The position numbers and the translations under genes were made by a program. Shown here in pieces: positions 1 through 51,907 of a stretch of DNA of 64,000 nt (positions within the stretch are counted from its first letter, which is position 1; each line of letters starts with the position of its first letter). Below the pieces are notes generated by a model. It was not told the DNA's origin and did no database searches. It saw nothing but the letters and a program-made list of their open reading frames with translations. The stretch is from assembly GCA_018389105.1 (NCBI GenBank), contig JACATO010001546.1, positions 124,001 through 188,000 of the forward strand, read 5' to 3'. The stretch comes from Nautilus pompilius. Its lineage: Eukaryota; Mollusca; Cephalopoda; Nautilida; Nautilidae.

Positions 1-1569
1 TGACGAATGAGATGCGAGTCAACAGGAGCCGGCTGTGTTTACAAACTCGGGGGGGTTCATGGGAAGTCGTAAATTGTTTCCCATGTTGCCTCTCTCGCAG
101 ATTCTAATTAAAAAAAATTTGTTTTCCATTTATTTCATTGTTTATTTTCTGCTTGTGTAGTGCGCGGCGTCCATTCGGTAATCTCCCCGGTGTTTGTTTA
201 GCATTGCAGATCCGTGCCGCCATCTTTTTGTTAGTAATTACCGGGGGGAACAGCCATGTCTGTGAAGCTCCGAGGGCGCCTATTACCTACGATTTTAATG
301 TTTGGGACCAGTATTTTTTTATTTTTTTTTAGCAGAAGCATTGCTAGCAGACTGTGCAACTTGCGCCTAATCTCCTCCTCGCCAAGCCAGTTTAGTATTC
401 CAGTGGTTCACTTTGCGCGCGCCCATCTTGGATGAACAGCAGTGCATTGTGGGATGGTCGACAAATTCTGGAAACTCCTTATTGTGTATATTTAAAAATC
501 AAACTTTCGTTTAGACTGCTTCTAAATAGATTTCTTTTACTTACACTGATCACATTCTAAAATAAAGAGAATTAGGGAAAGGATACTGATGTGTCGGATA
601 TTCCTGATAATCTGTCGGGAACACGAAGGCCCAAAATGGCCGGACTGGGGTAGGTCTCATTTAAGTCCCTCCAGACTGAAAGCGGTCCAAGTTCGTAGAC
701 CCTCCTCCCACAGATGCTATCCAACTTTCTGACGCGCACATCTCCCACAACGGTTGCAGGTGAGCCTACTTAAATGGCGCCCCGCACCTGTGGCCGGCGT
801 TTAATCAACACGGGAGAGCTCGAGCTAATTATCATTTTAATGACCAGTCAGGGTGGGCAGCACCAGAAATTGCTATCCCTTACGACGAAGAGGTCTCCAC
901 GGTATTCGGCACGGATGGCGAGGAGCCCAATCCTGAGACAGTTACCGAGCATCAGCTTATTACAGTCCAAGAAAATACAACCTTTCTTCTTTTTAAACTA
1001 TTAAAACGATATCCCACCCCCGAGTTCTTTTTTGGGGGTCGGTGCCAAGATGCACTGATCAGCCGCGGACCTCTCATCTCACGGCAGCGGGCTCAGGGAT
1101 CGAGGGAGTTCCTGACCTCCACCTCAAGAAGCCGGACGGCCCTGGGTGAAATCCTCGCGGGCGGGTGACGTAATGAAAACGAAATGTACATGTCTGAGAC
1201 GAGAGGAAGGAAACATGAAACCGAACTACAGTACAGAATTCTTCTAGATAACCCGGCGGGAGGAGGGTTACACGGATTGCTCTCTCGCGCGCCTGTAAGA
1301 GGAGAATCCGATATTTCTTTGCTTGTACTTCACAGTAAATAACAGACTATAAATAAAATACATAATTAAATTTTAAATAATGAAATTTTTTATATAATAA
1401 ACAACAAACTACCGAGATGTCTTTGTCATTTATTCATATTTTAAAGAAGATACACGTCTACAAACCATATTTTCTTTTGTCTGTATCTATTTCATTGTAG
1501 AATGATATAGTAGTGAGAGAGAGAAGGTAAATAGGAATGTGCAAATATTTGCATTATTAACGAAGTCTT
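1..1569. other. Left flank, no gene recognised
   Basis: I see no convincing coding exon here. The stretch up to about 1300 is fairly CpG-rich, and near 424-432 it contains CCATCTTGG, which resembles a YY1-type site, so a promoter of a gene lying to the left is possible but unproven. From about 1310 the base composition turns strongly AT-rich; that part is the 3' flank of the minus-strand RING gene. Confidence 0.4.
1429..1434 (-). terminator. Poly(A) signal AATAAA of the RING gene
   Basis: The plus strand reads TTTATT, so the minus strand carries AATAAA about 135 bases after the predicted stop codon at 1570. It lies in an AT-rich stretch typical of a 3' end. The next AATAAA-like sites to the left are less well placed. 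Confidence 0.5.
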
Positions 1570-4500
1570 TTATAGATCTGAGTCGGATGACATACTGTAG
1601 CTCTTAAAGCTGCGTCGTCGGAATCTTCTGCTTTTGGTATCTGCTCGCTTGGGTTTTTGCTCTGGAAAGACAGGTAGACATTAAGACATCGGTAGCCACA
1701 AAAAATGACACTGGTCTGAAAGTCTTTTTCTTAACTTCCCATTTTCTTTTGGGCTGCTTGCCAGTGAAAGTCCACCCATCTTTACTCTAAATAAACATTA
1801 ATAATACAAGAATAGTGAAGTCGGGTTGGAATTCTATCATTTGCTTATTTCCTTACTATGTACAGTACGAGAGAATGGAGACACGAGAAGAATAATTGAA
1901 TTAAAACAATGCGTTATACCTCTGTCTGTCTGTATCCGTACGGTCAGTCAGCTGCTGGTTTGGTGAAGCTTCCCGACTGGTAAGATCAGGGGGGGCCCAA
2001 GTTCGAACACACGCTCGATTTGACGTCGTACCTGTGACATGCCTTCTTCCGGGCTCTCGTTTTTTTCTTCTACCTCTGTAAAAGCGACAGTTCTGGCAAG
2101 GCTTTACTCGCCGAACCGGGAAGGTCGTAGCGCTGGACTGGCACCGCTTCTTTCGCTACATATGTCTTTCTGTAACAACTGAGCGATCGTAGCGACCTCG
2201 GAGAAAGGTCTCACCGGAAACGTAGCCAGCTAGGGCAGGACGGACTCTTCGCGGCTAGAAATTCTTGCCGATGTCCAGACATAAGGTCTAAATAACTGAT
2301 TCCTTTTCAGCAACAGCAGGCAAAACGACCACTGTTGAAGCCATCCATCTTTTGTCACTAGGGAGTGAAAGTCACGGATGAGTGGCTAGATTATGCTACA
2401 TCAGCAGCCTTCTGCTGCGTTTTTTTTTTTCCGGTGGGAGGAGTTTGCGTCTCGAAAGTTATACCAGATGTAGCCGGACAGAGTAGCATCGTACTACTTC
2501 TCCAGTGATATCTACGCCACCAACATTTAAACAAATGTTATTGGTGTGACAAGAATTTATACATTTCAGACGTGATTACGTATATATGTCGGACACTACG
2601 ACAAGAACATGATGCCATTACTCGCCACGTTCATATTCACCGTCAAAATTCTTTTCTCTTTTTTGGCTGAGATCACCCATGCAGCAGAAATTAGCCAAAG
2701 AACGGTCCAACACTATCTCCATCGACCCGGCTAGAGAGGTAGGTGTGGCACGTAGGAATTCCCTTGTATGCAGTAGTAGTAGAACACTTCAGACTGACTG
2801 GTCAGAGAATGGTGTCGTGCGCTCTGCTCCCTGGCAAGTCCAGACTTCGGTGTAGCCTCTGTGTTTCGGGAAGACCTAATGACGATCTTCGACCACAATG
2901 TCTTCAGCCTTCGGTAAACTACGAAAGTGGCAGTTGTCATTGCGTAGAAATGACAGAATTGGTGTTTGTTAAAGGGCCTCTCAGTTCTTCCGGGCACACT
3001 GCCACTGTACCAGCAGGCCTGCTGAGATTCTTCAGAAGAAATAACGCCAGAAGCTCGATCTCCTATGTGGCGCTCATCTGGAAGAGGAAAGATATTCAAC
3101 TTCTGTGATCTGAAACCCACGAGCTTAACACTACAACCAATTCCAGACGGGAAATACTCGGCGTTGATTATAAGGTTGTGGACGGGAAAATTCAGGCTAA
3201 AGGACCGCGTCTCAGGAATTGTCAGCATGCTTTTGTTGTTGTTGTTTTTTTAACACTTGAGTGACCAAACAGGTGGACAATTACAAATTTTACGTACCTC
3301 TGACTAAACCCTTTTGGTACTCCATCTCCGTGTCGTCGTCGTTGTCCGCCAGGTAGCCCACGGTGGTGTCGTCCGTGTCTGGCTTCGGGGACGGCGAGAA
3401 CTCAACACTGTCACTGCCCAGTTTCTTCTTCTCGCGTTTCTCAGTTGTTTTCTGCTGCCGTCGACTTCCCTCCACACCCGCCTCCGTCTTTTTGTGCCGG
3501 GCCTTCGCCCGGACGGCCATGATTGCGGTCCGGGAGTTTTTCCTTTTCTTGTCTTGCACCAAGCTGCTCGATTCCTCTTTCTTCGCAGCACCTTTAAGAC
3601 AAAAACGGAAAGCTCAGCCGACGCGAGCCCCTTTTACTGCTCTGTACATAAACAGGGAGGGAAGGGGGGAGAGTTGGGCATAACGCTTTGCTTCGGCGCT
3701 AGGGACTCGGCCCGAGAGGTGCCTACCCCTGAAAAAAGAAGAGAGGGGGGCTGAGAATTACTGGGATCGCGTTAAAAGACCTTATTCTGAAACGTTAAGT
3801 GTAGATTTTATGAAATCCCTATATATCAGGTTTTAGGGAGGCGGAAGGTTCTTAAAACCCGGCTTATAATTCTGATTGCATAAACAGATTACGAGATAAC
3901 AAATACCTAGGTTCAGAGATAAAACCACCAGAGGGGAAACAATGGTAAGTGCGAATTAACCAGTGGTATTGTTCAATCGATGGTGACGTAATAGTTGGAC
4001 GATGCTCGGCAGGTTTCTGAACGACAATCGGGCTGCTGGACAAACTCAAGATATAGTCCAGCGATCCTTGGCGGGGTCCGTCTCCACTGCGAGGTGACTT
4101 GAGGAGGACCCTCAGCCCAGACGGTCCGACGTCAATTTTCGGTGAAAAATGGCAGAGAACTCGCGTCTGACTTGTAGGGAAAAGATTCGGTTAGTCAACG
4201 AGGTTAATTTATTCTCAGTTCTGCGGAGGGCTTCCTTACGAAAGGTAGAGGTGAAGTCTTTTGCTGATGATCCGTAATCTATAGGAAATAAACTGTCGAG
4301 TTATCAGTGGCATCTCGGTCCAAGTTTTCTGAAATGGTTGCGGTTATTCTAGAGTTCTTGTTGTGACAGTGGACTTGGTTGTTTGGCTTTGCACCCATGA
4401 GTGCATATTAGCGTTTACGTTCGGACTCCGTTGGTGGGGTCAGCTGGTTGTGGTTGGTTGTAGGACATGTTCTATCTTCCCACAAGATATACGAATATGT

Positions 4501-5412
4501 GACAGGCTAAATAAATATAATGTGTGCCAGATTCGATTTTTCCCATCCGTTGCTCCAAATTCGACGTTCTTGGCATTTGTAAACACATCAAATGAAAAAT
4601 CTCGTTAGCCCCTCTCAGATTTCCATTTGCGAGACCATGGACGTCCGATATGCATTCAGATCTGTTACCAATAGTTTGTATCGAGTAGGTCGTCCGGCCG
4701 CCATACCGAGAGCGTGCTCGAACCTCATTCGATAGCAGTCACGATAGGTGAATATGCGAATTCATTAACAATCTTTTTTTTTTTTAAAGCATTCAAATTA
4801 TTTCGGAAGGAATCTGTAAAGTTAGCTTTCAAATGAAAGAGTCTCAATGGTGCTGCGGTTACAAAGATATGGGGGGGAGATGCAAATGGTACGATCAGCT
4901 GTACCACGAAGAATCGAGGGCGGTAAGGCAAAGATGGGATGTTCGGTGCACGCCGAGTCCTTTTGAACTACTATCCCTTAGGATACACGGTTATGGTGTA
5001 GGATACGGTTCCTGAGACAAGGAAACCGAAGCCGGATACGAGTTTTGATAATTGACCAAACCTGCTAACCAGTACCTTAAAGAGAACGGCTGGTGGGGGG
5101 GAGGAGAGGGAACTGACAATAAAACAAAAGGGAAGTGACCTTTGCGATCGTCGTCGTGACCCGCCCAGATCAGTCTTACGCGTGTTTCACAAGAAAGGCC
5201 CCCGAGCCAACTAGCAGCCAGCCCAGTCGTGTACCGATCTCACCAGTATTTGTACAGCGCTCTCTTCCGCACGTTTTGCAGCCGGACGGTTTTACATTGA
5301 GACACGATCCAAGAGGATGGCAGGTCTTACAAGAAAAATGCTTCTTGCAATTCAGCAGGTGGACTTTGATATTCGACCGCTGACACACGTCGCATGTTTT
5401 GTTAGCCGCCAT
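1570..5412 (-). CDS. Small RING-finger protein, three coding exons
   Basis: I assembled this gene from splice sites. Exon 1 is 5412-5244, exon 2 is 3591-3298 and exon 3 is 1661-1570. Junctions are all phase 1: donor ACTG|GTGAGATC, acceptor CTTAAAG|GTGC, donor AGAG|GTACGT, acceptor CTTTCCAG|AGC. The product is 184 residues. Residues 7-48 match the C3HC4 RING spacing: C7-x2-C10, C22-x2-H25, C28-x2-C31, C45-x2-C48. RING proteins are usually E3 ubiquitin ligases, but some only bind zinc. The middle (about 57-155) is low-complexity, rich in Lys, Arg and Glu, and then acidic. The tail is very basic (RRFRRRSFKS) and ends SSDSDL, suggesting nuclear location. I chose the ATG at 5412 because it sits in an ATGGCGGC context and directly precedes the RING; the frame stays open further upstream. 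I do not recognise the family. The open frame, the matching phases and a strong final acceptor support a real gene. Confidence 0.68.
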
Positions 5413-5484
5413 CGTAAGACGCAACCGGTAATGTCGCATTATCATCATTCGGAATCCATAGTGATTACAATGTTTACGTAATAA

Positions 5485-5492
5485 TGACGTCA
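5485..5492. promoter_or_regulatory. CRE-like palindrome TGACGTCA
   Basis: A perfect eight-base CRE/ATF site lies about 73 bases upstream of the predicted start of the RING gene, in a CpG-containing stretch. Perfect CREs near starts of housekeeping genes are typically bound by CREB/ATF proteins. Its place between the minus-strand RING gene and the plus-strand candidate exon at 5879 would fit a two-way promoter. Function is inferred from the motif only. Confidence 0.45.
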
Positions 5493-5523
5493 TTAAAGGG
5501 GAAAATGCGGAACGGAACACTAT

Positions 5524-5547
5524 ATTATTATTATTATTATTATTATT
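5524..5547. repeat. (ATT)8 microsatellite
   Basis: A pure ATT trinucleotide run sits just upstream of the RING gene promoter. The same motif recurs at 22348, 34892 (as AAT) and 40315, so ATT/AAT is a favoured microsatellite in this genome. Confidence 0.9.
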
Positions 5548-5892
5548 CCGTGTGGACTAGAAAAGTCAAATTCGATGACAGGAGCCGGCAGCAAGCGTAC
5601 CTAGAAATAGAAATGTGAATCTGTGGTTATCGCAGAATAAACAGAAAACTTTACTTTCCTGACGGAACTTCCGTTCCTGAGAGTAACCCTGAACCCTGAA
5701 AGAAATGGTTGTTAATCTGAAATTGTTTTATTTTTTTTTTTTTTTTAAAAAGAAAGAAAAATAGAGATGCGAGAAAAGCCCAAATAAATTCCTTAAACTT
5801 ATTTCTTTTGTGATAACCTCGTCATCTCAACTTTACTTTTGTTTGTTTTTCTCTTTTTTTTCTGAGCTATTTTTTCAGGCCATTCTCCGTCC

Positions 5893-5994
5893 ATGTCGAG
5901 CAAGGATCCTCTATGGCGTTTGTTCCTGTTTTGGGGTGTGTGTTGTCTTTACATTGCAGCAGTGGCCATTGTTTCGACTATTGGCTGGCGGTAA
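5893..5994 (+). CDS. Possible 33-residue single-pass membrane microprotein or first coding exon
   Basis: The ATG is 14 bases after a strong 3' splice acceptor at 5879 (long T/C tract then TTTTTTCAG|GCC). The frame encodes a short start MSSKDPLWRL followed by about 20 hydrophobic residues, then TIGWR and a TAA at 5992. It therefore looks like an N-terminal cytosolic tip plus one membrane helix. A donor-like CG|GTAACA overlaps the final codon, so the exon could instead continue by splicing, for example to an acceptor near 6614. I do not recognise the family. A chance hydrophobic frame cannot be excluded; transcription from a promoter shared with the RING gene is inference. Confidence 0.3.
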   Translation: MSSKDPLWRLFLFWGVCCLYIAAVAIVSTIGWR

Positions 5995-7700
5995 CAAAGA
6001 GGAGCAAAGTGCTTAATGCATCTTGTGGCAGCGGATCAGAGTTCCAAGCGCCACCTACTGTTGGACTTTCGCTTTCCGTTTGAAAATAATAGGCTGAGCT
6101 TAGAGTTGGTTCGCTCACCGTTGAGGCAGCTTCACGTCACAACAGAGCGTCACAATGACTCGAATTCAATGGGGAAATCAGATTTTAAAAGGAATCGAAA
6201 GGGTGGAAAATTCTTAGAAAATAAAATTAAAATGTTTAAATGGTTCCCGGTTGCGCTGTGGGCAAAAGTGTTGATCAAAAACTACATCATGAATTGTCGT
6301 CCACGACCAGTTCAGACAAACTGTGCAATTCAAAAATTAGACATTATTACTTTAACTTACTGGCATTGCGCATCGAAACAGGTTTTCAGGAAAGGAAGGA
6401 CCGTGATCATGGCGACTGGAAACATGGGGTCCATTAGTTAATTCAGTTACCACTTCTAAGGAGAAAGAAAACTAACTACCTTCCAGATACTTTTTGTGAA
6501 ATACTGCAAGGTTCATAGATACCAAAAGAACGAGGACTCTTTTTTTTTATAATTCAGCTGTAATGTAAAAATATATATATTTAATTTAAGGAATTCATTA
6601 ATTTTGTTGTTGCAGCGATTCAAAATCGGTAGTAGCTTAACAGAAGAGGTTTAGTTGAAAGACACTGCGACCTTTTCTGATCTCGTGTTTGGTAACAATA
6701 CTTTTGAAGGTCGATGTCAACAACAGAGGCCGGCATTTGTATCAGTCAGTAAATATCATGTGAACACGTACTTTACTCGGTTAGTAGATACGAAACAATA
6801 AAATTGAGAATACATTTGATTTGGGGCCGCGGTGCTCCGTGAATTACTTTAGATATACTATGGCTCCCTCCCATCTCGCCGGGTTTCATACATACGGATA
6901 AACCGGGCGAAGTTAACTCTCACGCCGAGCCATGCGATTTTTATGTCAAAAAGTTACATCGAGATGTTAGAATAAGTAGGTGCCATCGTTCTAAACTGGA
7001 GCTGATGCCTTGTCGGCGCGGCTAGTAATCAGTTATTCTTTGACATCGCCAGCTGCGATCGGTCGATGTTAGAGCCGTTCTCATTGGCTAGCAAGCAACG
7101 GCGTTGATAATCCTTGCTGGTGTCACAAGAGAATTAAGGCAGTTTTCTTGCTCCGGAATCTAATCTTCCGAGTTGACACTTAAAGAAAAGAAGACTTTAA
7201 CACCGCCGTAATTTCCGCTTCGTTTGCCGTTTTAAGCTTTCGTGATACAGTCTCGCGGTGGTCTCTGGGGTCGGGCGATAGGCGACACCCGAGGGGAAAT
7301 ATCCTCCTCGACATTGCCAAAAATCGGTTAACGCCACTGAGCTTTATTTTAAATTATATCCTTCTCTTTAGTTATGTTAAACAAACAGTCTTGTAAGTGT
7401 TTGCATTTAAATTAATTGGGGGGAAGGAAGGAGAATGAAATCCTACCTAACCTCTAAGCCTCCCTTCGTTTTACACTGTGTAGGGCGGAGGTGCGAACAT
7501 CGCTGCCACTTGTGGATGGATGGATGCCTTTTGCAGATAGGATGAGCAATAAACTCTAACGGCTGTAAGCAGAGAAGTACACTACCTATTCCTCGATGGA
7601 TGCCAGCCGGTGGTCTAGCCGACCTAAGAATCAATTTTGGATCCACTATTATCTTTTATTTGAGCTGATAGAGAGCGAAAAGAAACCACGAACCAAAGCC
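5995..7700. other. Intergenic, no feature supported
   Basis: The longest frame is the 6016-6441 plus-strand ORF, which matches no family I know. I see acceptor-like tracts near 6553 and 6614 but no coherent exon chain. The remainder looks unique and partly CpG-containing (about 6830-7330). Confidence 0.35.
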
Positions 7701-7775
7701 AACCGGTCCCGACCAAAATTCGAACTCTGACCCGCATCCTCAGCAGTCGACTACCACCGCGCCATCCGGTTGAAC
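7701..7775 (-). repeat. tRNA-derived SINE head
   Basis: On the minus strand the order is an A box TGGCGCGGTGG (plus 7754-7764), then about 28 bases later a B box AGAGTTCGAATT (centre 7719-7725), closed by a GC-rich stretch that partly pairs with the start. Spacing and motifs match the pol III promoter of a tRNA, but the stem pairing is too poor for a working tRNA, so a tRNA-headed SINE is the best call. A tail may extend towards 7620. Confidence 0.55.
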
Positions 7776-8039
7776 TCGGTCTTCCTTTCCCTAGTCGACG
7801 TGTTTTGGTTAATGCGCGGAAAGGCTGGAAAATTGTTGTTTCCGCCATTGAGAGAGAGATGAGACGCTTCGCGTCCAGTGGCCGACCTGTTCCTGCTGCA
7901 GCCAGGAAAAACTCTCCGTTTGCCACCAGGGGCAGAAACGGGAGTCTCGCTGGCAAGTCGGCGACCTTGAAGGCGTCACCCCGCCTGCAGCAGGTTCCAA
8001 GTAAATGTTCAGCCCCGGTCGGTGAAGGGGGCCACTGCC

Positions 8040-8046
8040 TATAAAG
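8040..8046 (+). promoter_or_regulatory. TATA box of the 7SL RNA gene
   Basis: TATAAAG starts 31 bases before the predicted first base of the SRP RNA. Invertebrate 7SL genes commonly use an upstream TATA element at about -30 for RNA polymerase III, so the spacing supports both this site and the chosen RNA start. Confidence 0.7.
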
Positions 8047-8070
8047 GTAGCGATACGGAAGTAGTAGTTG

Positions 8071-8375
8071 GCTGGGAGTCGCGGCGAGCTCCTGTAATCC
8101 AGCTGCTTGGAGGCCGAGTCTGGCGGACGGTGCGAGGTCGGGGTCGCCTGCTAGGCGGGTGGTTATGGCGATCGGGCGTCCGCGCTAAGATTGGCATCGA
8201 CATGGTTACGCCGGGGGAGCTCGGTGCGTCCAGGTTGTCTAAGGCGGGGTGAACCGGTCCAGGGCGGAAACGCAGCAGACAAAAGTCCCCGTGCCGACCA
8301 GTAGTGGGATCGCGCCTGTGAATATCGCTCGGCTAGTATCCTGTCCATACGATCGGACCCAGATTCCTCTCTTTT
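8071..8375 (+). ncRNA. Signal recognition particle RNA (7SL RNA)
   Basis: This is the RNA scaffold of the signal recognition particle, which binds SRP54, SRP19, SRP68/72 and SRP9/14 and pauses translation of secreted proteins. The sequence aligns by eye with animal 7SL along its whole length. The Alu domain start GCTGGGAGTCGCGG is followed by the conserved loop CTGTAATCC. The S domain contains GATCGGGCGTCCGCGCTAAG. Helix 8 has GTGAACCGG, the GGAA tetraloop at 8266-8269 and AGCAG at 8274-8278. The 3' half carries CAGTAGTGGGATCGCGCCTG. Its length, about 305 bases, is normal. An upstream TATA box and a T9 stop at 8372 complete a pol III gene, so a working copy is more likely than a pseudogene. 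All open reading frames here are spurious. Confidence 0.95.
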
Positions 8376-8380
8376 TTTTT
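8372..8380 (+). terminator. Pol III terminator T9
   Basis: Nine consecutive T residues directly follow the 3' end of the 7SL RNA. A run of four or more T on the non-template strand is the standard RNA polymerase III stop. Confidence 0.85.
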
Positions 8381-8788
8381 GGAAAATTAAATATTTTTAA
8401 GATACAGACAACGTCTTCCCCTGAACCCATAACCCCAGATCGATCGATCAGTGCCTTATCTGATAAGCGAAAAATTGTTCGCGCCCTTTAACAAAGGGAG
8501 GCGATTCATGAAGCCTGAATTCCGTGCACGTGTCGGAGTTTGGATTGTGATGCTATTTCAAAAAGTGTTTCCTTCCGGAAGGAGTTGACACGGCTCGGAT
8601 TAGGTCTTAAACAATTTTGACATCGTGCTCTCAGGAAAACAGTAGCAGGTATTTAATAAGGAATATTTTAAGTAAGCAGCCATGTGTTCTGAATTTCAAT
8701 TCACTAAGCTGGCGCGGAAAAGGCTGGTTGTTTCATGATAAAAGGCAAGGTAAGTAACAACAACAATGAGGCTAATTAGTAGATTGTT
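8381..8788. other. Spacer between 7SL RNA and nidogen 3' end
   Basis: I see no gene in these roughly 400 bases. The 7SL gene and nidogen are convergent across it. Confidence 0.4.
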
Positions 8789-9188
8789 TTTATTGTGTAT
8801 TGTTTTACAAACAACATATACAAACTGGTATGTATGAGGCGCAGTGTCTGGTAGAATGAGAACGGTCAGAAGTAATACAATGATAAGTTAATCTTTGTTT
8901 TGTTATTAAATTTCTTAATCCACATGTCAAAATGATAATCTGAAGAATGCAGTATGTACAGATTTGGCACAACACACCCACAGGAAGCAGAACATCTTGT
9001 CTGCTATTCAGACAGAGGGGAACAACGATAACTGTTTTAGTACTAAATTTATAGACAGCTAAACTCTGCTGACTTGTCACTCACACTAATAAACAGGATG
9101 CTATGGACATTTGAACATCCTCTTGTGTCTGTATGGTAGGAATAGATCGGTCCTGGTAATGTATAAGGGGCAATGCATCAACAGGTAC
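8780..9188 (-). other. Candidate 3' untranslated terminal exon of nidogen
   Basis: The stop codon at 9591 is followed immediately by GTATGAG, a usable donor. A good acceptor, ATAATTTCAG|GTACC, lies at 9188. This suggests an intron that begins right after the stop codon and a last exon that is entirely non-coding, ending near the AATAAA at 8789. An unspliced 3' untranslated region is equally possible. Confidence 0.35.
8789..8794 (-). terminator. Candidate poly(A) signal of nidogen
   Basis: The minus strand reads AATAAA about 800 bases after the nidogen stop codon. It is the best placed signal if the 3' untranslated region includes the candidate terminal exon starting at 9188. Other AT-rich sites between 9200 and 9580 could also be used. 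Confidence 0.4.
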
Positions 9189-9590
9189 CTGAAATTATAA
9201 TTTAAAAAAGCTAATTCTTTCTTTAATTCTCATGTTTCTGCCATAACTAAGTTTTATAAAACAAAATTTGCAACATTTCTAGCATAAAATTGCATTGTCT
9301 GGATGGTTGTCTTTTATTACATCAGTAGCTCACCTTGTGCTTCTTTCCCCAGACATTTGGCAAAAGTCAGCTAAAGGTACACTAACAGAAATCACCCTGA
9401 CATACATTTGCTCCAGGAAATAGAAAATACAGAAAGTTTCATGTTTAAAGCATTTGAGAAAACAAGATTGGCGCATAACAATTAGAAATTGAGAGCACTC
9501 TATAATGCAATAATAACAATAATTTAATTAAGAATTAAACTCAGATAATTACATTTTTAAAAATAAAAAACAAACACACTTGTCTCATAC

Positions 9591-49902
<40,312 letters not shown>

Positions 49903-51232
49903 AGTAGCAAAGCGGGGAGCAATAAGTTTTAATGTTCTAGTCCAGACCCGGTAGTTAGTGTGGGTAGTATAGCATAGACATTAAAAAGGGCAGAGACACT
50001 CCAGAGTCGGATGTCCACCGAAGTCCAGCTCTCCGTCACTGGTGCTATATTGCGGGCTAAAAGCCTGTTCTCACCGACCAATGACTAAACTGACTTTCGA
50101 CGGAACCCTAACAAGACCCCGCCAGCATCCCTTCCAAGAAGGCTAGCGTGCTCGCGAGAACTTTATTGACGACAAGCGTAGGCTCACCGGGAGGTAATGC
50201 GGTGCCTAGTCGCCCACGCGAAAGAATCCGCCGATGTAACGGTATATCATTTAAAAATGACACGCGCAACTTGAGAATAGCTGCCTGCGGTTTCTTAACC
50301 CTAGAAACGGAATTTCAAGGGAAAAGGATAAACAAATAGAAAATATAACCTTGGGAGGGGGGGACAAAAACAAAAACAAAACATACATAGACTGCTTGTT
50401 TCTAATTTTAAATGGGTGTCTTAATTTTAAGAAAATCCAAACAGTCATTTTATCAGTGTGGCAAAGGAGCTGAGAAAGAAAGGGTGGGACAGGAAGACTA
50501 CACCATAGATAAATTCCAGTTCTCCCCCATTTTAAAGTCAACGTAGTTATTTTGTTTATGGATCTTCAAACTTAAAATATTTACTCCTTTCTCTGGTAAA
50601 AGAAAATCCAATTAACCCTAGAGAATCTCGTATACCGTAGTGCTAACATATAATACTTGAAAAGGTAACAAGAGTCAGCTGCCCCTGACTGTTCTTATTG
50701 CCCATATCTTTGACAGAAAAGGTAGCGTCATATATTATATAAACCGTGCTGCAACATCAGCAGCAGCCTCTTCTGGAACATGATCTTCTAGCGAAAAATC
50801 TATCGTTTCTTCCTTACTACAGTGAAAACATGTTACATTTCGGTTTTACTTTTGTTTTGTTTTTTTTTTAATTATTAGACCAAGAATAAAAAGCACTTTA
50901 GTATTTAGTTACATACATACTTGGTGATGTTTAATTATTAAATATTTACCTCTGGCGTGCTAAAAGAGATGGGAAACCAGAGTTCCATCCCATCCATTAC
51001 AAGGTTATTATCTAAATATACTAATCAGATTGTGGATTAGGTAAGGAACATTAGCAAAGTGGTTCCGGGTACGTAATTATGGTATATGACATCAAAAACA
51101 ACCAAGGCGATGAATGCTAGAACATATCCACATATCCATGAAAATATGAAAACAAATGACTACATTAAATTGTGTTTAAAGTGACTAAGTCCATATCGAA
51201 ACTCGATATCAGGAAGTAAAGCAATAGTGATA

Positions 51233-51295
51233 CTCTCTCTCTCTCTCTCCTCTCCCTCTCTCTCTCCTCTCTCTCTCTCTCCTCTCTCTCTCTCT
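51233..51295. repeat. (CT)n microsatellite, interrupted
   Basis: CT-rich simple repeat of about 63 bases with CTCC interruptions, comparable with the longer one at 30284-30498. Confidence 0.9.
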
Positions 51296-51767
51296 GTCGT
51301 CGTGGTCTCGTCTCGGAGTTCTAGGGGAATCACCAAGATTCCAGCGGCAGACCATCTGGTGGAACTGGATGGTCGAGATTGAGGATTGGCCCAGCGCCTT
51401 GTGGAAAAGGCGCAGAAACTTCAATCTAATGAGAAAAAGAGCTGTCTGATGAAACAAACATCAAAGTTTGTGGCAGTAAACCCCAAACTTGAATATAGTT
51501 AAACTACCGTACAAAACTATTTGACAAATTGTAACGCCACAAGGCTTATTTGGAAATTGCAGTAACGGCATGGGAAAACCAGCTGAAGCATACAGAGAGA
51601 AAATGGATCATTTCTCTTTTATATGTAGCGTCAGGTCCATTCGGGAATAAGCGTGTACTTCGTGAAGCAAAACAAAACTTTATTGATGCTGTCATCACTT
51701 GTATCGCTTTAAATATTCAGCCGTTTCACTTTCTCAGTCGTTCCGTCATTCGTGAGTATGGGAAAGG

Positions 51768-51907
51768 CCAGGGCTGGTTGTTACAGGGGTGAACAACTGC
51801 TACAGTAGTGGCAATTCCTAATTAAACGAACAGATTAAGCTACAATCGGCGTGTCTGCTTACGTTTAGTTCAGAATTACTGGTGCTGTAACAACTAGCTG
51901 CGGCTGC
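51768..51907. mobile_element. MITE with inverted ends, copy B
   Basis: The left end CAGGGCTGGTTGTTACAGG and the reverse-complemented right end CAGCTAGTTGTTACAGCACC are inverted repeats, and both match copy A at 19144-19294. About 140 bp, no coding capacity. Confidence 0.6.

Noticed and set aside
1960-2020. tRNA-like stretch with CAAGTTCGAAC resembling a B box
   Set aside because: No convincing A box at the right distance and no SINE body; too weak to list.
2731-3228. 165-residue minus-strand frame and an overlapping 121-residue plus-strand frame
   Set aside because: Inside an intron of the RING gene, no domain visible, and no reason to prefer either strand.
6016-6441. 141-residue plus-strand frame with an internal Met and basic start (MGKSDFKRNRKGGKF)
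   Set aside because: No family recognised, no clear splice partners, and two overlapping frames of similar quality.
8022-8491. Several small frames on both strands, rich in Arg and Gly
   Set aside because: They overlap the 7SL RNA and its flanks; the sequence is explained by the RNA gene.
51550-51792. 80-residue plus-strand frame upstream of the homeobox gene
   Set aside because: Its end lies in a MITE, the start is not an ATG, and no domain was recognised.
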